Source of the DNA: Caryophanales bacterium UBA1719
GTDB taxonomy: Bacteria > Bacillota_I > Bacilli_A > RFN20 > CAG-826
DNA length: 64,000 nucleotides
NCBI GenBank assembly: GCA_002317145.1
Contig: DCIT01000054.1
Coordinates: 16,899-80,898 of the forward strand
Direction of reading: 5' to 3'
Shown: piece after piece, positions 16,973 to 25,497 of the stretch
How positions within the stretch are numbered: position 1 is the first letter of the stretch
How the letters are laid out: every line of letters begins with the position of its first letter
Program-made: the position numbers and the translations under genes
The notes under the pieces: model-generated
Told to the model about the DNA's origin: nothing
The model's database searches: none
Seen by the model: only the letters and a program-made list of their open reading frames with translations

Positions 16973-17863
16973 ATGGGATTAAAAGATTTATTTAACAAGG
17001 GACCTAAACTTGTTAACATGACTGAAATGCTTAACAAAGCAAGAGATGGCCATTATGCTGTTGGTCAATTCAATATTAATAACGTTGAATGGGTTGGCGC
17101 TATCTTAGATAAATGCCAAGAATTAGCAACACCAGTTATTTTAGGTGTCTCTGAAGGAGCTATGAAATATAACGGTGGTTGGAACACAATCGTTGGTATG
17201 GTCAAAGGTTATATGAAAGATAAGAACATTACAGTTCCTGTCGCCTTACACTTAGACCATGGTTCAAGTTTTGAAGCTTGTAAAGCTGCTATTGATGCAG
17301 GTTTCTCAAGCGTAATGATTGATGCTTCTCATCATCCATTAGAAGAGAATATCGCAACTGTTAAAAAAGTTGTTGAATATGCTCATAAGCGTCATGTTTC
17401 AGTTGAAGCTGAATTAGGACATGTCGGTGGACAAGAAGATAATGTTGTCTCTCAAGGTGTCTTATATGCTGATCCTGCGGAATGTGTTAAATTAGTAAAA
17501 GAAACTGGTATTGATTGTTTAGCACCAGCTTTAGGTAGTGTCCATGGTCCATATCATGGTGAACCAAAATTAGGCTTTGATGAAATGGCTAAAATCAATC
17601 AATTATGTGGAATACCATTAGTATTACATGGTGGCTCAGGAATTCCTGATGAACAAATCCGTAAAGCTATTGATCGTGGTACCGCAAAAATTAACGTCAA
17701 TACTGAATGCCAACAAGAATGGGCAAAGATTGTCCGTGAAGTTCTTGCTAAAGATGCTAAAGTCTATGATCCACGTAAAGTCATCGGACCTGGTAAGAAA
17801 GGTATTGCAAACGTTGTCGTTGCTAAATGCCAAATCTTTGGATGCATTAATAGAGCAAAATAA
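16973..17863 (+). CDS. fba: Class II fructose-bisphosphate aldolase
   Basis: Zinc-dependent cleavage of fructose 1,6-bisphosphate in glycolysis. 296 residues; the catalytic Asp95 and zinc ligand His96 lie in [11 protein letters not shown], later zinc histidines are in [12 protein letters not shown] and LHGGSG, and the phosphate loop is at the C-terminal side. TTAGGAGGT precedes the start. The stop overlaps the next ATG by one base (TAATG). Confidence 0.95.
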   Translation: MGLKDLFNKGPKLVNMTEMLNKARDGHYAVGQFNINNVEWVGAILDKCQELATPVILGVSEGAMKYNGGWNTIVGMVKGYMKDKNITVPVALHLDHGSSFEACKAAIDAGFSSVMIDASHHPLEENIATVKKVVEYAHKRHVSVEAELGHVGGQEDNVVSQGVLYADPAECVKLVKETGIDCLAPALGSVHGPYHGEPKLGFDEMAKINQLCGIPLVLHGGSGIPDEQIRKAIDRGTAKINVNTECQQEWAKIVREVLAKDAKVYDPRKVIGPGKKGIANVVVAKCQIFGCINRAK

Positions 17864-18642
17864 TGTGGGAAAAACAATTAGCAGCAGCCATTAAAGCTGG
17901 TGAGCTAGCTAAAAGAACAATTCTCGAAATTTATAAAAAACCTTTTGACGTGGAGATTAAGAAAGATAAATCTCCCGTCACAGAGGCTGATAAAAAATCA
18001 GACAAAATAATCCGCGAATTTTTAAAAAAGGAATTCCCGGATTATTCTTTTTTAACTGAAGAAAGCGTTGATAATAAATCGCGTTTAAAAAATGATTATG
18101 TTTGGATTATTGATCCATTAGATGGAACGTGTGATTTTATTGCTAAAAATGATCAATTCACTGTTAATATCGCCTTAGCTTATAAGAAGAAAATTGTTGT
18201 AGGTGTAATTATTGTACCTGTCACAAACGAGATTTATTATGCGACAAGTCATGGTGGAGCTTTCTATTCTAAAGCGGGAACAGTTAAAGAAATTAATGTA
18301 AGTAGAAGAAGTAAAGATCTACGTGTATTAACTTCTATTTCGCATCACGGTAAACCAGAAGAAGAAAGATTTAAGAAATATGGTAATTTAATTGAAAGTA
18401 AGAAACCTGTTGGAGCTGCAATTAAAGGTTGCTTAATCGCAAGAGGTGAAGCGGAATTATCAATTAGATTAAATAATAAAACTAAAGAATGGGATACTGC
18501 TGCCCAACAAATAATTATTAAAGAAGCAAACGGAGTATTCGTTGATCCTGTTACTAAATTACCTTTAATATATAACCGCGAAGATGTCGTTAATCAAAAC
18601 GGATATATAATCGCTAATAAAAAGAAAAATATTATTTTTTAG
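17863..18642 (+). CDS. Inositol monophosphatase / CysQ-like phosphatase
   Basis: Mg-dependent phosphatase of the IMPase superfamily, probably 3'(2'),5'-bisphosphate nucleotidase. 259 residues with SPVTEADK (37-44), the metal-binding TEES (65-68), the signature IDPLDGTCDFI (83-93, Asp84 and Asp87) and the late KEWDTAA motif. The run FIAKNDQFTVNIAL looks more like CysQ than SuhB. It is coupled to fba by TAATG. Its transcript appears to end at a terminator inside the convergent regulator gene (18725-18752). Substrate not certain. Confidence 0.85.
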   Translation: MWEKQLAAAIKAGELAKRTILEIYKKPFDVEIKKDKSPVTEADKKSDKIIREFLKKEFPDYSFLTEESVDNKSRLKNDYVWIIDPLDGTCDFIAKNDQFTVNIALAYKKKIVVGVIIVPVTNEIYYATSHGGAFYSKAGTVKEINVSRRSKDLRVLTSISHHGKPEEERFKKYGNLIESKKPVGAAIKGCLIARGEAELSIRLNNKTKEWDTAAQQIIIKEANGVFVDPVTKLPLIYNREDVVNQNGYIIANKKKNIIF

Positions 18643-18997
18643 TGTGCTTCTCAAAGGCTCTTAGAGTCTTATCACTTATAACGTGTTCAATCTTACAACA
18701 ATCACTCTCAGAGGTGATTCTATCAATTCCTAAAGACATTAGGAATTTTTTTATTATTGTATGGCGATGATATATTTCTTTAGCAATATTTCTACCTTGG
18801 TATGTAAAAAATATTGATCCATAAAGCTTTTGATCGATATATTTAAGTTCAATTAAACGCTTCATTGCTTTAGTGCATGCTGGTTTAGAAACCTGAAGTT
18901 TATTTGCTACAGAAGTGGTGTGTAATGGTTTATCCTCTAGCTCTAAAATATAAAGAGCTTCTAGATAATCTTCTAAGGCTTTTGATACTTTTCTCAT
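18632..18997 (-). CDS. DtxR/IdeR-type iron-dependent repressor (short form)
   Basis: Metal-sensing repressor with an N-terminal winged helix (about 5-65) and a dimerisation/metal domain; no SH3 domain. It has the DYLEA metal motif, the His in the YHRHTI stretch and CCKIEH, where a Cys holds the place used by DtxR/IdeR Cys102. MntR has Glu there, so iron is more likely than manganese. It faces feoAB, which supports an iron role. A longer frame begins at ATG 19006, but that codon overlaps a TATTAT -10 (19010 down to 19005), so ATG 18997 (121 residues) is preferred; it would be leaderless. The gene end overlaps the CysQ-like gene tail to tail by 11 bases. Confidence 0.85.
   Translation of the reverse strand: MRKVSKALEDYLEALYILELEDKPLHTTSVANKLQVSKPACTKAMKRLIELKYIDQKLYGSIFFTYQGRNIAKEIYHRHTIIKKFLMSLGIDRITSESDCCKIEHVISDKTLRAFEKHTKK
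18725..18752 (+). terminator. Plus-strand terminator inside the convergent regulator gene
   Basis: AATTCCTAA (18725-18733) pairs with TTAGGAATT (18739-18747) around AGACA, and the T run continues to 18752. It lies 83 bases after the CysQ-like stop codon and inside the coding sequence of the minus-strand repressor. Confidence 0.8.
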
Positions 18998-19037
18998 CGT
19001 TTTCATAATACAACATATTTAGATAAATGCAATTTCA

Positions 19038-19065
19038 TTGACTAATAAAAATATATGATTAAAAT
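19038..19065 (+). promoter_or_regulatory. Promoter of the feo operon
   Basis: TTGACT (19038-19043), 16 bases, TAAAAT (19060-19065). The predicted start, near 19072, coincides with the beginning of the operator-like dyad. Confidence 0.6.
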
Positions 19066-19071
19066 ATTAAT

Positions 19072-19089
19072 AGTTAACTATGGTTAACT
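19072..19089. promoter_or_regulatory. Operator-like dyad before feoA
   Basis: AGTTAAC (19072-19078) and GTTAACT (19083-19089) form perfect 7-bp inverted arms around TATG. It sits at about +1 to +18 of the feo promoter and 75 bases from the divergent repressor start. The likely ligand is the DtxR-type repressor encoded next door; this is an inference from position. Confidence 0.65.
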
Positions 19090-19098
19090 TTAACAATT

Positions 19099-19368
19099 AT
19101 GAAAAAGAATAAAAAAGTTTTATTAACAAAAGGACAAGAAGGACATCTATCTGATTTACGTCGTGGACAGAAAGCTGTTGTTTTAGATTTTCATAATGAT
19201 AACGCTGCATTAAGAAGAAGATTATTAGATATGGGTATTACAAAAGGAGTAGTAATTGAAATAAAAAAGATTGCTCCTTTAGGAGATCCTATTGATATAT
19301 CTTTAAGAGGATATGAACTCTGTATTCGTAAGATAGACATGGAAGGAATTGATATCAAAGTTATATGA
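19099..19368 (+). CDS. feoA: Ferrous iron transport protein A
   Basis: Small SH3-like cytosolic partner of FeoB. 89 residues; the core RRRLLDMGITKGVVIEIKK and PIDISLRGYELCIRK are typical. It has an N-terminal extension of about 15 lysine-rich residues. It ends in TGA overlapping the feoB ATG by four bases. Confidence 0.92.
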   Translation: MKKNKKVLLTKGQEGHLSDLRRGQKAVVLDFHNDNAALRRRLLDMGITKGVVIEIKKIAPLGDPIDISLRGYELCIRKIDMEGIDIKVI

Positions 19369-21422
19369 AATTAGCATTAATTGGTAATCAAAACTCTGGT
19401 AAAACTTCTTTGTTTAATGCTTTAACAGGCTCAAATCAAAAAGTTGGTAACTGGCCTGGTGTTACTATTGATAGAGTAGAAGGTAGTATAAAAAAATATC
19501 ACTCTACAATCGTTGACTTACCTGGTATTTATTCTTTATCTCCATATACCGCTGAAGAAGAAGTATCACGTCAATTTATATTAAACGAAGATTTAGATTT
19601 ATTAATCAATATTGTTGATGCTACTTCTTTAGAAAGAAGCCTATATTTAACCACTCAATTATTAGAATTAAATGTTGACGTAGTCATAGCATTTAACATG
19701 TATGACCTAGTCGAAAAGAAAGGAATTAAAATCGATATTAAAAAATTATCAAATGAATTAGGTGCAACAATTATTCCTATCTCTGCTAAAACCGGAAAAG
19801 GATTAGATGAATTAAAAGAAACAATTTTCAAAAAGAAATATTTAAAGAATAAACATAAAAAGATTTACCCAAGTGATATTGAGAAATTTATAGATGATAC
19901 GATTAAATTTTATAATCACCCTTGGAAACATAAGTTTCACAAACGTTTCGAAGCAATAAAAGTCTTCGAAGAAGACCGTGATTATAAAATTTTACTCGGC
20001 GATAAATTAAAAGCAGAGCATTTATTAATTGAAAAGAAATATGCGATGGATGGAGAACAACTTATCGCCTCTTTAAGGTATGACTATATTGAGAAAGTTC
20101 GCGATAAATGTGTCACATATCCGCCTGTTAAAGAAACTAAATCAGATAAACTAGATAAAATTTTCTTACATAAAATTTGGGCTATTCCAATTTTTATTGT
20201 AATCATGGGATTAGTTTATTTCTTATCTATTTCTATTGTTGGTGGATTAACTAATAATTTAATTTCAGCTTTATTTAATGGTTCGGAATCTGTTAAGTTT
20301 ACTATTGGTTCATTTAGTTGGAATGCTCCTATTAAATTAGAAGGATTAGGTCCTTTAATTGCAAGAAGTCTAGGAAATATTGGAGCATCTAAATGGGCAA
20401 TGTCATTAGTACAAACTGGTGTTATTTCTGGTTTAGCAATTGTTGTATCATTTGTACCTCAATTAATTTGTTTATTCCTTTGTTTAGCGATTTTAGAGAC
20501 AACTGGATATATGTCAAGAATAGCGTTCTTCTTAGATCGCATATTCCATAAATTAGGATTATCTGGTAAATCATTAATTCCATTTATTGTTGGCGCGGGT
20601 TGCACTGTTCCAGGGATAATGTCTACTCGTACTGTTGAAGATGAAAATGAAAAGAGAGTAACAATTGCATTAGTACCATTTATACCTTGTAATGCGAAGT
20701 TAACTATTATCTCTTTAATCTCGGCAGCGTTCTTTAAACAAATTGGATTCTTAGTTGCATTATCATTCTATTTCTTAGCGATAGTAATTATTATTCTTTC
20801 AGCGTTATTTATTAAAAAAGTTTTAAAAAGAAAAGAACATACGACATTTATTTCTGAGTTACCAGAATATAAATCTCCTAATCCTATATATATAGGTAGA
20901 GATGTTTGGGATAAAACTATTGCTTTCTTTAAACGCGCAGCAACTGTAGTTGTTTTCTTCTCTGTTATTGTTTGGACTTTATCTTCATTTACTCCTTCCT
21001 TCCAATATATTGATGGAAGCAAATTCACAATTGAACAATCACAATTAAAATATTTAGGTGATGGTATTTCATGGTTCTTCTATTTTATTTTAGGATGTCG
21101 ATTAGATTGGGCAGCATCAGTGTCAGCTTTACAAGGATTAATTGCTAAAGAACAAGTTATATCTTCAATGGAAGTTATTGCTAGAACTTCTGGAGCAGCA
21201 TCAATATTCGCTCCTGGTTCTCCATTTGCTTACTTTAATCCAATTACTGCATTTGCATTTGCATCATTTAATTTATTCTCTATCCCTTGTGTTGGATCAT
21301 TAAGTGCAATGCGTCATGAATTAAAATCAGCGAAGAAAATGTTTATTGTTATTGCTTGTGAACTTTTATTTGCGTGGTTATTAGCAAGTCTAATTGGTAT
21401 ATGGGGAGTATTTATCAAATGA
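19365..21422 (+). CDS. feoB: Ferrous iron transporter FeoB
   Basis: Fe(II) uptake GTPase and membrane permease. 685 residues. The G domain shows G1 GNQNSGKTS (7-15), PGVTID (31-36), G3 DLPG (51-54) and G4 NMYD. The membrane part, from about residue 265, has the Gate motifs with conserved Cys (VGAGCTVPGIMSTR and FIPCNAK). The start overlaps feoA and the end overlaps the next small gene by ATGA, so the three genes are one translational unit. Confidence 0.96.
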   Translation: MKLALIGNQNSGKTSLFNALTGSNQKVGNWPGVTIDRVEGSIKKYHSTIVDLPGIYSLSPYTAEEEVSRQFILNEDLDLLINIVDATSLERSLYLTTQLLELNVDVVIAFNMYDLVEKKGIKIDIKKLSNELGATIIPISAKTGKGLDELKETIFKKKYLKNKHKKIYPSDIEKFIDDTIKFYNHPWKHKFHKRFEAIKVFEEDRDYKILLGDKLKAEHLLIEKKYAMDGEQLIASLRYDYIEKVRDKCVTYPPVKETKSDKLDKIFLHKIWAIPIFIVIMGLVYFLSISIVGGLTNNLISALFNGSESVKFTIGSFSWNAPIKLEGLGPLIARSLGNIGASKWAMSLVQTGVISGLAIVVSFVPQLICLFLCLAILETTGYMSRIAFFLDRIFHKLGLSGKSLIPFIVGAGCTVPGIMSTRTVEDENEKRVTIALVPFIPCNAKLTIISLISAAFFKQIGFLVALSFYFLAIVIIILSALFIKKVLKRKEHTTFISELPEYKSPNPIYIGRDVWDKTIAFFKRAATVVVFFSVIVWTLSSFTPSFQYIDGSKFTIEQSQLKYLGDGISWFFYFILGCRLDWAASVSALQGLIAKEQVISSMEVIARTSGAASIFAPGSPFAYFNPITAFAFASFNLFSIPCVGSLSAMRHELKSAKKMFIVIACELLFAWLLASLIGIWGVFIK

Positions 21423-21604
21423 GTGGTGCAGATATTTTAGTCTTAGTATTAGTCATAGTTTTAATGCTCTTAATTATCTTCTTTAGTTTTGTTATTCCTT
21501 TAATTAAAAACAAAGGTAAACCTCAAAAATGTAAATCTTGTCCAATTAGAGAAGATAAAAAAATAAAACGCGCATTTAAAGATTATAAAAAGAATAGAAA
21601 ATAA
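21419..21604 (+). CDS. FeoB-associated Cys-rich membrane protein
   Basis: 61 residues from ATG 21419, which overlaps the feoB stop; an upstream in-frame start at 21374 would lie inside feoB and is less likely. One hydrophobic segment (about 6-29) is followed by a cytosolic basic tail with CKSCP. This is the arrangement of the small FeoB-associated proteins found after feoB in many Firmicutes. Its biochemical role is not settled. Confidence 0.8.
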   Translation: MSGADILVLVLVIVLMLLIIFFSFVIPLIKNKGKPQKCKSCPIREDKKIKRAFKDYKKNRK

Positions 21605-21622
21605 ACTATATAATAGTTAGGT

Positions 21623-22213
21623 ATGAATAAAAGAATACTCACTCCTTTATTTCTATTAACTTGTTTATCTTTTTCTGCGTGTGGTAAAAAAACCGTTAAA
21701 GTAACCTTAAAAGGTGATGATCATTTAACTTGGGAAAAAACAGAAGACAAAGCAGAAGTTAGTAAGGATTATGTAGTGAAAGCTATTCCTGAAAAAGGTT
21801 ATTTACAATATGAAGATACTTTAACTATTTATTCAGGTACCACTCCATTATCATTAGATGCCAAACAATATAAATTCGATGAGTCTTCTCAAACATTAAC
21901 AATATATAAAGGAAATATTTTTGGAGATCTCTCAATTGAAAGTCAATCAGAAGAAGGCAATTATACAATAAGTTATGTTTATAGCACTGATTATTATCAA
22001 GATTTTGGAACAACCGATTATGTAACTATTACTCATCCAAATATAGAAAAAATAATTAAACCTATTTCTGGCAAAACAATAAAAACTGAAGATGTGCATG
22101 TTTCTCCTGAAAATGTTAAATATAGCTATACAAAGGACGGCGATAACGGAAAACTAGTTATTAATAAATCTGAATTTTATCGCAATATAACGATTACATT
22201 ACCTAATTTATAA
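21623..22213 (+). CDS. Predicted lipoprotein of unknown function
   Basis: 196 residues with a lipoprotein signal peptide (Lys-Arg start, hydrophobic core, FSAC with Cys20). The rest is extracellular, beta-rich looking and without a motif I recognise. TATAAT lies at 21609-21614, 8 bases before the ATG, and there is no Shine-Dalgarno, so the transcript is probably leaderless. It is followed 2 bases later by the pseudouridine synthase gene. Confidence 0.75.
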   Translation: MNKRILTPLFLLTCLSFSACGKKTVKVTLKGDDHLTWEKTEDKAEVSKDYVVKAIPEKGYLQYEDTLTIYSGTTPLSLDAKQYKFDESSQTLTIYKGNIFGDLSIESQSEEGNYTISYVYSTDYYQDFGTTDYVTITHPNIEKIIKPISGKTIKTEDVHVSPENVKYSYTKDGDNGKLVINKSEFYRNITITLPNL

Positions 22214-22215
22214 TT

Positions 22216-23142
22216 ATGAATAAAAACAAACAAAGATTTAATCATCGTCATAGACAATCACCAATTTTATTTTCATTTAAAATAAAACAAGAAGATCGTT
22301 TATTAAAATTTTTATACGAAAGAATAAAAGTAATTCCAAAAGGAAAAATAAAATCTATGCTTGAACATCATCAAGTATTAGTTAATGGAGTTGCGATTAC
22401 TCGCTTTGATTATTTACTAAGTAAAGATGATGAAGTTAACATAGTTAAAACAGCATTTAAAGATCATCGAAATATGAAATTACCATTCGATATTCTTTAT
22501 GAAGATAATGAATTTATAGTTATCAACAAACCTAGTGGATTACTCTCCGTCGCAAGTGATAAAGAAACGAGAAGAACTGCATATCGCTATGTTTCTGATT
22601 ACGTCTATAACAAAGATAAACATAATCGTATTTATGTTGTTCATCGTTTAGACGAAGATACTTCAGGAGTATTAATTTTTTCAAAAGATTCTCGTTTAAA
22701 AGATGAACTACAATCGCATTGGAATGAGATAGTAAAGAAAAGAGGATATTATGCGATTGTGATGGGAAGAATGAATAAAAAAGAAGATACTTTAGTGCAT
22801 TATTTAAAGAAGAGCTCAGTTAATTTAGTTTACATTACTGGTGATCGTAAGAATGGTAAAAAAGCTATAACGCATTATAAAGTTATTAACGAAAATAAAA
22901 ATTATTCTTTGCTAAATGTGTTGATTGATACTGGTAGACAAAATCAGATTAGAGTTCAATTAGGATCTATTAATCATTTTGTTTTAGGTGATGATAAATA
23001 TGGCGAACCTGATAATCCATTAAATAGATTAGCGTTGCATGCTTATCTATTAGAATTTGTTCATCCTCGTACGCATAAAGTTATTAGATTTAATTCTCCA
23101 ATTCCTAAAGAATTTAGATCTTTATTTCCAATAAATAATTAA
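22216..23142 (+). CDS. RluA/RluD family 23S rRNA pseudouridine synthase
   Basis: 308 residues: an S4-type RNA-binding region (about 25-80) and the catalytic domain with HRLDEDTSG at 143-151, Asp146 being the catalytic residue. The later motifs LIDTGRQNQIRVQL and LALHAYLLEFVHP are typical. Target uridines (RluC-like or RluD-like) cannot be assigned from the sequence. Confidence 0.92.
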   Translation: MNKNKQRFNHRHRQSPILFSFKIKQEDRLLKFLYERIKVIPKGKIKSMLEHHQVLVNGVAITRFDYLLSKDDEVNIVKTAFKDHRNMKLPFDILYEDNEFIVINKPSGLLSVASDKETRRTAYRYVSDYVYNKDKHNRIYVVHRLDEDTSGVLIFSKDSRLKDELQSHWNEIVKKRGYYAIVMGRMNKKEDTLVHYLKKSSVNLVYITGDRKNGKKAITHYKVINENKNYSLLNVLIDTGRQNQIRVQLGSINHFVLGDDKYGEPDNPLNRLALHAYLLEFVHPRTHKVIRFNSPIPKEFRSLFPINN

Positions 23143-23155
23143 ATATTAGTGCATT

Positions 23156-23180
23156 TATATTAGAAATACTCTAATATATT
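23156..23180. promoter_or_regulatory. Inverted repeat at the promoter of the DUF1538 operon
   Basis: TATATTAG (23156-23163) and CTAATATA (23171-23178) are perfect 8-bp arms around 7 bases. The right arm overlaps the likely -10 (TAATAT 23172-23177 or TATATT 23175-23180), and the ATG follows at 23185. It could be an operator; no T tract follows, so it is not a terminator. Confidence 0.45.
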
Positions 23181-23184
23181 AGAC

Positions 23185-24762
23185 ATGAAAGAATGGGGCA
23201 AAACATTTCTTAACGCTTTATTATCGACTCTTCCTGTAGTCGTTATTATTGCTATTTTACATTTCACAAATGTTACTTCATTAAGTGTTGCAGGTGGAAC
23301 TTTAAATGGACAAGGTGTTCCTTTATTTGCGATTGGTGCTGTTTTCTTGTTTGTTGGCATTGCTTTATTCTCAATTGGTACTGATAATGCGATGAGTAAA
23401 ATTGGTAGACACGTTGGTGCTTCGATGACTGCGCATAAGAATTTAATTGGATTAATTGTTATTGTCTTTTTACTTGGTGTATTTGTTACTATTGCTGAAC
23501 CTGATTTAGCGGTGTTATCTAATCGTTTATTTAATAATGACGTTGTTATGTATTATGTCTTTATTGGTTTAGTTGGATTAGGTGTTGGTGTATTTTTAGT
23601 TATTGGTGTTCTTCGTATTTTATTTCAAAAGAGTTTAAAAGTATGGTTATTAGCTTTCTATGCTTTATTATTTGCTTTAGCTATATTAGTTGATGAATCG
23701 TTTATTCCTGTAGCCTTTGACTCAGGCGGAGTTACGACAGGTCCTGTTACAGTTCCATTTATTATTGCTTTAGGTGTTGGTATTGCGACTAGCCGTGGTG
23801 GTAAATCCAGTAACGCTGACTCATTTGGATTAACAGCATTTTGTTCAATTGGACCTTTAATTGTTGTAATGATTTATGGATTAGCTTCTAAACAATTGGA
23901 GACTCAATATATTATGGATCCAATTCCTTCTGCTTATGAAAGATTCTTACATGCATTTTTATTGTGTTGTCGTAATGTTGGAATAGCAATGGCGCCTGTT
24001 ATAATATTCTTCTTTATTTATAATGCGGTTGTTATTCATTTACCAAAGAAAGAAATATTAAAGATTATAGTTGGATTAATTTATACCTTCATTGGATTAG
24101 TAGTTTTCTTAACTGGTGTTGAAGGTGGATTTACTCCGATAGCGGATTATATTGGTCAAACATTAGTGGATAAACAAGATTTAATATTTATCTTATATTT
24201 AGTAGCGGCATTAATTGGATTAGTGGTTGTATTATGTGAACCTGCGGTTCAAGTATTAGGTAAACAAGTTGAAGTAATTTCTGATGGTATGATTAAGAAA
24301 AGAAGTATGATGATTGCTTTATCTATTGGTATAGGTATCGCTGTTGCTTTAGCAGTTGTTCGTGTTATTTATAAATTCTCAATATTCTATTATTTAGTCC
24401 CAGGATATATTCTTGCTTTAGCTTTAACATTTGTTGTTCCAGATATTTATGTTGGTGTTGCCTTTGACTCAGGTGGAGTTGCTTCTGGTCCGATGACTAG
24501 TGCATTTATTTTGCCTTTCACTTTAGGTGTTGGACATAAATTCTATGAGATTAATAAAGAAACATTAGCATCAGAAATGAGCGAAGGAACATTCCTAGCT
24601 AAACAAGCTTTTGGTACAGTGGCTTTAGTTGCAATGATGCCTTTAATTGTTATTCAATTATTAGGATTAAATGCTAGCTTAATGCAACATCGTTCAATGG
24701 TTGCTGCTCGTAAGAGAGTTATGGATGAAAATGATAATCAAATCATTAATTTTGGAGCGTAA
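23185..24762 (+). CDS. DUF1538 family multi-pass membrane protein
   Basis: 525 residues with about 12-14 hydrophobic segments arranged as two similar halves. Each half carries the DUF1538 motif: VAFDSGGVTTGPVTVPFI in the first (about 174-191) and VAFDSGGVASGPMTSAFI in the second (about 425-442). This duplicated, transporter-like design is known for the family, whose substrate is unknown. It begins a three-gene operon with two PII-like proteins, suggesting gating by a nucleotide-sensing PII partner. The ATG is 4-8 bases after the -10. Confidence 0.85.
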   Translation: MKEWGKTFLNALLSTLPVVVIIAILHFTNVTSLSVAGGTLNGQGVPLFAIGAVFLFVGIALFSIGTDNAMSKIGRHVGASMTAHKNLIGLIVIVFLLGVFVTIAEPDLAVLSNRLFNNDVVMYYVFIGLVGLGVGVFLVIGVLRILFQKSLKVWLLAFYALLFALAILVDESFIPVAFDSGGVTTGPVTVPFIIALGVGIATSRGGKSSNADSFGLTAFCSIGPLIVVMIYGLASKQLETQYIMDPIPSAYERFLHAFLLCCRNVGIAMAPVIIFFFIYNAVVIHLPKKEILKIIVGLIYTFIGLVVFLTGVEGGFTPIADYIGQTLVDKQDLIFILYLVAALIGLVVVLCEPAVQVLGKQVEVISDGMIKKRSMMIALSIGIGIAVALAVVRVIYKFSIFYYLVPGYILALALTFVVPDIYVGVAFDSGGVASGPMTSAFILPFTLGVGHKFYEINKETLASEMSEGTFLAKQAFGTVALVAMMPLIVIQLLGLNASLMQHRSMVAARKRVMDENDNQIINFGA

Positions 24763-24764
24763 TT

Positions 24765-25166
24765 ATGTCTGAGAAAGTAGAAAATGTAAAACAATTCGCA
24801 CCTAAGAATTTAGAGAAATTAAAATATCTTATTGTCGTGGTTAAAAAAGGACATGGTTTAGCGGTTAATCAATTGTTATTAACTAATGGAGCAGCGATGT
24901 CCACATTACTTTATGCTGAAGGAACAAAAGATAAATATGTTGCAGATATTTTAGGTGGAGAAGAATCTTCTAAAGAATGTGTCTTAGCTTTAGTAAATGA
25001 AAAATATTATCCAAATATTAAACATTTATTAGATTTAAGATTTACTGTATCTGCGGCAAGCAAAGGAATATTAATAACGTTTGATGTTGCATCAATGGCT
25101 GGTGTATTAGCGTATAAATTTAGTGCAGATTTTGAAGGAGCAAGAAATTATGGTAGAGAAAACTAA
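24765..25166 (+). CDS. PII-like signalling protein (first of two)
   Basis: 133 residues, starting 2 bases after the DUF1538 gene. After a 17-residue lead it shows the PII pattern: a strand KYLIVVVKKGHG, a helix, a glycine-containing loop in place of the T-loop, and a strand before ILITFDV. The classical T-loop tyrosine motif is absent. It is more divergent than the next gene. The assignment rests on pattern and neighbourhood. Confidence 0.6.
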   Translation: MSEKVENVKQFAPKNLEKLKYLIVVVKKGHGLAVNQLLLTNGAAMSTLLYAEGTKDKYVADILGGEESSKECVLALVNEKYYPNIKHLLDLRFTVSAASKGILITFDVASMAGVLAYKFSADFEGARNYGREN

Positions 25167-25497
25167 AGAAAATTTAAATGCGATTTTCTGTATTATCAAC
25201 AGAGGATTCGTCGATTTAGTAATGGTAGCAGCTAAGAAAGCTGGCGCTGGTGGTGGAACTGTTATTCATGCTCGTGGGACCGGAAATAAAGACATGGAAA
25301 AATTCTATGGCATTACTGTTTCTCCTGAAAAAGAAATTGTTATTATCGTTGTTAAAAAAGAGATTACTGAAAAAGTGTTATTAGCAATAAATACAGAAGC
25401 TGGATTATCTTCACCAGGTCAAGGCATTGCCTTTGCATTACCTGTTAGTGATTATCTTGGAATTAATTTAAATCCATCAAGTGGACTAAAGAAATAA
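25150..25497 (+). CDS. PII-like signalling protein (second of two)
   Basis: 115 residues from ATG 25150; GGAG lies 11 bases upstream and the ORF overlaps the preceding gene by 17 bases. An upstream start at 25123 is less likely. It has PII-type features: LNAIFCIINRGFVDLVMVAAKKAGAGGGTVIHARGTG, then EKEIVIIVVKKE and SPGQGIAFALPV near the nucleotide-binding B and C loops. The operon's terminator is inside the convergent rsmI gene (25534-25564). Confidence 0.75.
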   Translation: MVEKTKENLNAIFCIINRGFVDLVMVAAKKAGAGGGTVIHARGTGNKDMEKFYGITVSPEKEIVIIVVKKEITEKVLLAINTEAGLSSPGQGIAFALPVSDYLGINLNPSSGLKK

